Shown here: one piece after another, positions 59,658-62,480 of the stretch
Layout of the letters: every line of letters starts with the position of its first letter
How positions within the stretch are numbered: position 1 is the first letter of the stretch
Source: DATCJA01 sp050742335
GTDB taxonomy: Bacteria; Acidobacteriota; Vicinamibacteria; Vicinamibacterales; UBA2999
Reading direction: 5' to 3'
Assembly: GCA_050742335.1 (NCBI GenBank)
Contig: JBOGIR010000122.1
Span: forward strand, 1 to 62,480
Length of the DNA stretch: 62,480 nt
Translations under genes and position numbers: made by a program
Notes under the pieces: generated by a model
Databases searched by the model: none
The model's input: the letters and a program-made list of their open reading frames with translations, nothing else
Told to the model about the DNA's origin: nothing

Positions 59658-59829
59658 TCGATTGCGGATTTCAGATCGGTCGATTGCAGATTGTTGTCGA
59701 ATGACGATTTCCTGATTTTCGAAGTGAGTTTCGATTGACTGCGAATTCCCTCAATCGCCAATCAGTTCGAACGATCGTCATTCAGAAATCGTCAACAATC
59801 ATGAATCGAGCACTCATAAATCTGCAATG
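59658..59829. repeat. ~170 bp palindromic repeat, copy L
   Basis: Inverted arms of 7-8 base units (left GATTGCGGATTTCAGATCGG, centre ACTGCGAATTCCCTCAATCG, right CCAATCAGTTCGAACGATCG) make a long imperfect hairpin. A second, near-identical copy in the same orientation lies at 60931-61100, so the kinase gene sits between direct repeats. Confidence 0.85.
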
Positions 59830-59846
59830 ACCGGCGGTTTCCCTGA

Positions 59847-59861
59847 CATGCAGCCTGCATG
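59847..59861 (+). promoter_or_regulatory. palindrome covering the kinase start codon
   Basis: CATGCAG-C-CTGCATG is a perfect 7+1+7 palindrome whose last ATG is the kinase start. No Shine-Dalgarno is seen, so folding of the mRNA here would hide the start codon; a protein-binding operator is the other reading. Confidence 0.5.
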
Positions 59862-60986
59862 ACCCTGACTCCGGGAACGCAGCTCGGACCGTATGAAGTC
59901 GTCGGCGCTCTCGGCGCCGGCGGCATGGGAGAGGTATATCGTGCCCGCGACACGAAGCTGCAGCGGGACGTCGCGCTGAAGGTCCTCCCCGAGAAGTTCG
60001 CCCTCGATCCTGCGCGCCTCGCGCGATTCAGGCGCGAGGCGCAGATCCTCGCCTCGCTCAACCATCCGAACATCGCCGCCATCTATGGACTCGAGGAACA
60101 GCCAGTCGTAGTGTCCGGCTTCCCGCCTCCGCCGAAGGCTCCGGCGAGGCTCGCCGAAGCGCGCGTCGCGCGCGAAGGCGGCAGCCGGACGGTTTGTGCA
60201 CTCGTGCTCGAGTTGGTCGAAGGTCCGACGCTGGCCGACCGCATCACGCAGGGCCCGATCCCGCTCGAAGCGGCGCTGCCGGTCGCCCGCCAGATCGTGG
60301 AGGCGCTCGCCGCCGCCCACGAGAAGGGGGTGATTCATCGCGACCTCAAGCCCGCCAACATCAAGGTGCGCGACGATGGCACGGTCAAGGTGCTCGACTT
60401 TGGTCTGGCGAAGCTGACCGAGCCGGCGGGAACCGACGAAGCGGCCGCCACGCACCTACCGACGATCACGAGCCCGGCGGTGGTGACGGGCGCGGGTGCG
60501 TTGCTCGGCACCGCGGCGTACATGGCGCCCGAGCAGGCAAGAGGGTCTGTGGCCGATCGGCGTGCCGATCTGTGGGCGTTCGGGGTGGTCGTCTGGGAGA
60601 TGCTCACCGGCCGCCGATTGTTCGAGGGCGCCACCGTGTCCGACACGCTTGCCTCTGTGCTGAAGACGGATCCGGATTGGAGCGCTCTGCCGGTGGATAC
60701 ACCGTCGGCCCTCCGGCGGCTCCTGCGGAGGTGCCTGGAAAAAGATCGCAATAGGCGGCTCGATTCTGCGGCAGATGCGAGGATCGAAATCGACGATGCA
60801 GCGAGCCGCGAGTTGGCCGGTGCCGATCCGTCGCAACCGTTTCCGCACCGCCCACGGATCGCCTGGATGTCGGCGCTCGCGCTTGTCATGGTCGTGGGGA
60901 CGGCACTCACCCTGAGTCCCGCGGCGCGCGGAATGCGGATTTCAGAGTGGTCGATGGCAGATCGTTGTCGAGTGACGATTTCATGA
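59859..60986 (+). CDS. Ser/Thr protein kinase, C-terminus replaced by a repeat
   Basis: 375 residues. Kinase domain ~8-290: 'GAGGMGEVYRARDTKLQRD', Lys in 'VALKVLP', 'HRDLKPANIK' (His160, Asp162), 'DFGLAKL', 'GTAAYMAPEQARG', 'DLWAFGVVVWEMLTGRR'. A TM segment follows (~336-352, 'SALALVMVVGTALTL'), but then the frame enters the 60931-61100 repeat, which encodes the last ~17 residues (MRISEWSMADRCRVTIS). The related kinase at 20134 has a large PD40 propeller after its TM, so this gene has lost its sensor, probably by insertion of the repeat. Confidence 0.88.
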   Translation: MTLTPGTQLGPYEVVGALGAGGMGEVYRARDTKLQRDVALKVLPEKFALDPARLARFRREAQILASLNHPNIAAIYGLEEQPVVVSGFPPPPKAPARLAEARVAREGGSRTVCALVLELVEGPTLADRITQGPIPLEAALPVARQIVEALAAAHEKGVIHRDLKPANIKVRDDGTVKVLDFGLAKLTEPAGTDEAAATHLPTITSPAVVTGAGALLGTAAYMAPEQARGSVADRRADLWAFGVVVWEMLTGRRLFEGATVSDTLASVLKTDPDWSALPVDTPSALRRLLRRCLEKDRNRRLDSAADARIEIDDAASRELAGADPSQPFPHRPRIAWMSALALVMVVGTALTLSPAARGMRISEWSMADRCRVTIS

Positions 60987-61100
60987 TTGTCGAACTGAGG
61001 TTCGATTGACTGCGAATTCCCTCAATCGCCAATCAGTTCGAACGATCGTCATTCGGAACTCGTCAACAGTCGTCAATCGATCAATCTGAAATCAGCAATG
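60931..61100. repeat. ~170 bp palindromic repeat, copy M
   Basis: Same sequence and orientation as 59658-59829 with scattered changes (for example GAATGCGGATTTCAGAGTGG for GATTGCGGATTTCAGATCGG). It contains the end of the kinase gene and the start region of the next gene. Confidence 0.85.
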
Positions 61101-61145
61101 AGCCGCCGGATGATAGTAGACTCCCCTTCAGAAGGAGACGTGACC

Positions 61146-62081
61146 GTGCGCAACCAGTTCTCCGGATGGATCATCCCGCTGGCGCTCGTTGCGGGGCTCA
61201 TGTCGCTGCCGCAGGTACCAGTCGCCGCCCAGCGCCCGTATTACGTGACGCCCCCGCCGGGCTCGGGCCCGACCCCGATGGCGCCGTACGGGCAGTCGGG
61301 CGGCTGTTCCGAGGACCCCGCGATCTTCCACAAGTGCGCGCTGGATGCGGCAAAGGCCTTTTCCCCGCCGCGCACGCCCGACGGCCGGCCCAACTTCCAG
61401 GGTTTCTGGAACCGTATCGTCGCCCGCAACGCGGAAAACGTCGAGGAGCATCCCCAGGGGATGGACGGGTCGGGCGGAAAGACCCTGATCGTCGATCCCC
61501 CGAACGGCCGGATTCCGTACCAGGCATGGGCCGCGGCGAAGGTGGAGACGCACTTCGCGACCTACTGGAATCCGGTCCAGCAGTGCATGCCGGACTCGCC
61601 GCCGAGGCAGGCGTACACCGCCGGCAGCTTTCAGATCGTGCAGACGCCCGGCAACGTGTTCTTCATGACGGAACAACTCCGCACCTACCGCGCGATCCCG
61701 ACCGACGGGCGGCCGCATCTCCCCGCATCCATTCGCCTCCACATGGGCGACTCGCGGGGCCGCTGGGAGGGAGACACACTCGTCGTCGACGTGACGAACC
61801 TGAAGGACCGGGTGTGGCTCGACCACGTAGGCAACTTCTACAGCGAGTCGGTCCACATCGTCGAACGCTGGACGATGTTTCATCAGGACGTCATCCACTA
61901 TCAGGCGACCATTGACGATCCGAAGGTCTACACGCGCCCCTGGACGATGATGTTGGGATGGCGGCGCAACACCCAGCCGGGATTCGAGACGTTCGAGAGC
62001 GCGTGCTGGGAAGGCGTGCAGGGCGGCCAGGAGCGGCTCCAGAACGAGCTCAAGATCTACACGGGCGCGTTCTCCAAGTGA
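61146..62081 (+). CDS. secreted TLVV-family protein
   Basis: 311 residues from GTG 61146, chosen because GAAGGAG lies 8 bases upstream (an ATG at 61098 would add residues encoded by the repeat). Signal (hydrophobic ~8-25). 'PPRTPDGRPNFQGFW', 'GRIPYQAWAAAK', Cys in 'QCMPDSPPRQAY', 'FQIVQTPGNV', 'IPTDGRPH', core 'GDSRGRWEGDTLVVDVTNL', 'WLDHVGNFYSESVHIVERW', 'YQATIDDPKVYTRPWTM', Cys in 'ESACWEGVQ'. It is closest in pattern to the copies at 6521 and 7511, 55 kb away. Confidence 0.85.
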   Translation: MRNQFSGWIIPLALVAGLMSLPQVPVAAQRPYYVTPPPGSGPTPMAPYGQSGGCSEDPAIFHKCALDAAKAFSPPRTPDGRPNFQGFWNRIVARNAENVEEHPQGMDGSGGKTLIVDPPNGRIPYQAWAAAKVETHFATYWNPVQQCMPDSPPRQAYTAGSFQIVQTPGNVFFMTEQLRTYRAIPTDGRPHLPASIRLHMGDSRGRWEGDTLVVDVTNLKDRVWLDHVGNFYSESVHIVERWTMFHQDVIHYQATIDDPKVYTRPWTMMLGWRRNTQPGFETFESACWEGVQGGQERLQNELKIYTGAFSK

Positions 62082-62407
62082 CGCTCGAATAGCGCCGCGG
62101 CAACAAGTCTCACGACGACACACCGGGGACTTTTTTCGTGCGGCGGGGAAAATTTCGCGCGTATCCACGATGCCGTGTCGCGGCGTGGACTTCAATCGCC
62201 TGACAAACCGACACCTTTGCACCGCCAGTCTCTCGGGCATCGTACTTGCCACATGGGACCGCTATACGGCTCCCAACGCGAATTCGTACTCGTTGTGAAT
62301 CCCGTATAGCGGTCCCAGGCGCGCGGAGCGCGCCAAGAAGACGCTGCTAGCCACCCAAGGGCATCCTCGACCGGGGGATATCAAGAGCGAGCCCTTGGCT
62401 GGTTTCA
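62082..62407. other. intergenic region with element copy 3 and a hairpin
   Basis: Apart from the element at 62255-62316 there is a 7 bp stem GGCGCGC/GCGCGCC just after it and an 8 bp inverted repeat CCAAGGGC/GCCCTTGG at 62355-62362 and 62391-62398, which is 10 bases downstream of the partial gene on the minus strand and may serve as its terminator. No gene is supported. Confidence 0.5.
62255..62316. repeat. inverted-repeat element, copy 3
   Basis: GGGACCGCTATACGG (62255-62269) and CCGTATAGCGGTCCC (62302-62316) are perfect 15 bp inverted ends around a loop with CCAACGCGAATTCG and TACTCGTTGTGAATC. It lies after the last TLVV gene. Confidence 0.85.
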
Positions 62408-62480
62408 TCACCCGCGCGACAGGACGGCACCGACCATCGTGATCAACGCGGTGACGATGATGCCGACCAGCCAGACGAAC
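62408..62480 (-). CDS. C-terminal end of a membrane protein (partial)
   Basis: On the minus strand the last 23 codons before a TGA (62408-62410) read FVWLVGIIVTALITMVGAVL then SRG, a single TM helix with a short basic tail, as at the end of a permease or exporter. The gene starts outside the window, so its identity is open. Confidence 0.5.
   Translation of the reverse strand, partial: FVWLVGIIVTALITMVGAVLSRG

Overview
The window reads as a chromosomal segment of a GC-rich, Gram-negative soil-type bacterium, most probably an acidobacterium (Vicinamibacteria-like). This is an inference from gene content: an Oar-type TonB-dependent receptor with a carboxypeptidase-regulatory-like plug, eukaryote-like Ser/Thr kinases carrying PD40 propellers, DUF6152 proteins, many secreted paralogs of one unnamed family, and dense intergenic palindromes. 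No rRNA, tRNA, CRISPR array, integrase or complete insertion sequence was recognised.

Layout. 1-6.3 kb: a truncated VOC protein, a secreted orphan, an ASCH-domain protein, then a tight VOC-MFS-egtB-egtD run that should make ergothioneine. 6.4-18.4 kb: two secreted paralogs (plus strand), an M3 oligopeptidase and a six-gene tandem array (minus strand) of one unnamed secreted family, here called the TLVV family after its conserved GxTLVV core; one array member is frameshifted. 18.4-24.7 kb: a kinase relic, a DUF234-type ATPase, a PD40-propeller Ser/Thr kinase, and two toxin-antitoxin pairs (TumE-TumA and PIN-Phd). 24.8-38.9 kb: a haloacetate-dehalogenase-like hydrolase with a Tat-type signal, a polysaccharide deacetylase pair, two metallo-beta-lactamase-fold proteins, two more TLVV paralogs around a DUF6152 gene, FmdB plus an MHS-type transporter, an NHL propeller, a DUF1554-like protein and a DUF2272 protein. 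39.2-49.2 kb: a c-type cytochrome/propeller fusion, a monohaem cytochrome c, an amidohydrolase, a TonB-dependent receptor and a receptor-adjacent sensor histidine kinase. 49.2-62.5 kb: membrane glycosyltransferase-like protein, fatty acid hydroxylase, GH63-like glycosidase, TerB, cupin, RodZ-like HTH protein, a second DUF6152-TLVV pair, a Ser/Thr kinase that ends inside a repeat, a last TLVV paralog, and the end of a membrane protein.

Three things stand out. First, twelve members of one secreted family occur in 62 kb; all share a Cys in a C-x-P-x-G-x-P-R-like block and a second Cys near the end of the core. Two loci pair the family with DUF6152 proteins whose predicted mature N-terminus is His-His. 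Second, the intergenic DNA is full of palindromes whose arms are tandem 7-9 bp units. The unit sequence differs between sites (CACAGAG, AAAGACC, CAGTAGG, CACGAAG, AAATCRC) but the architecture is the same; several supply the 3' end of a gene, and one ends a kinase gene. Third, a separate ~60 bp element with perfect 14-17 bp inverted ends and a conserved loop occurs three times.
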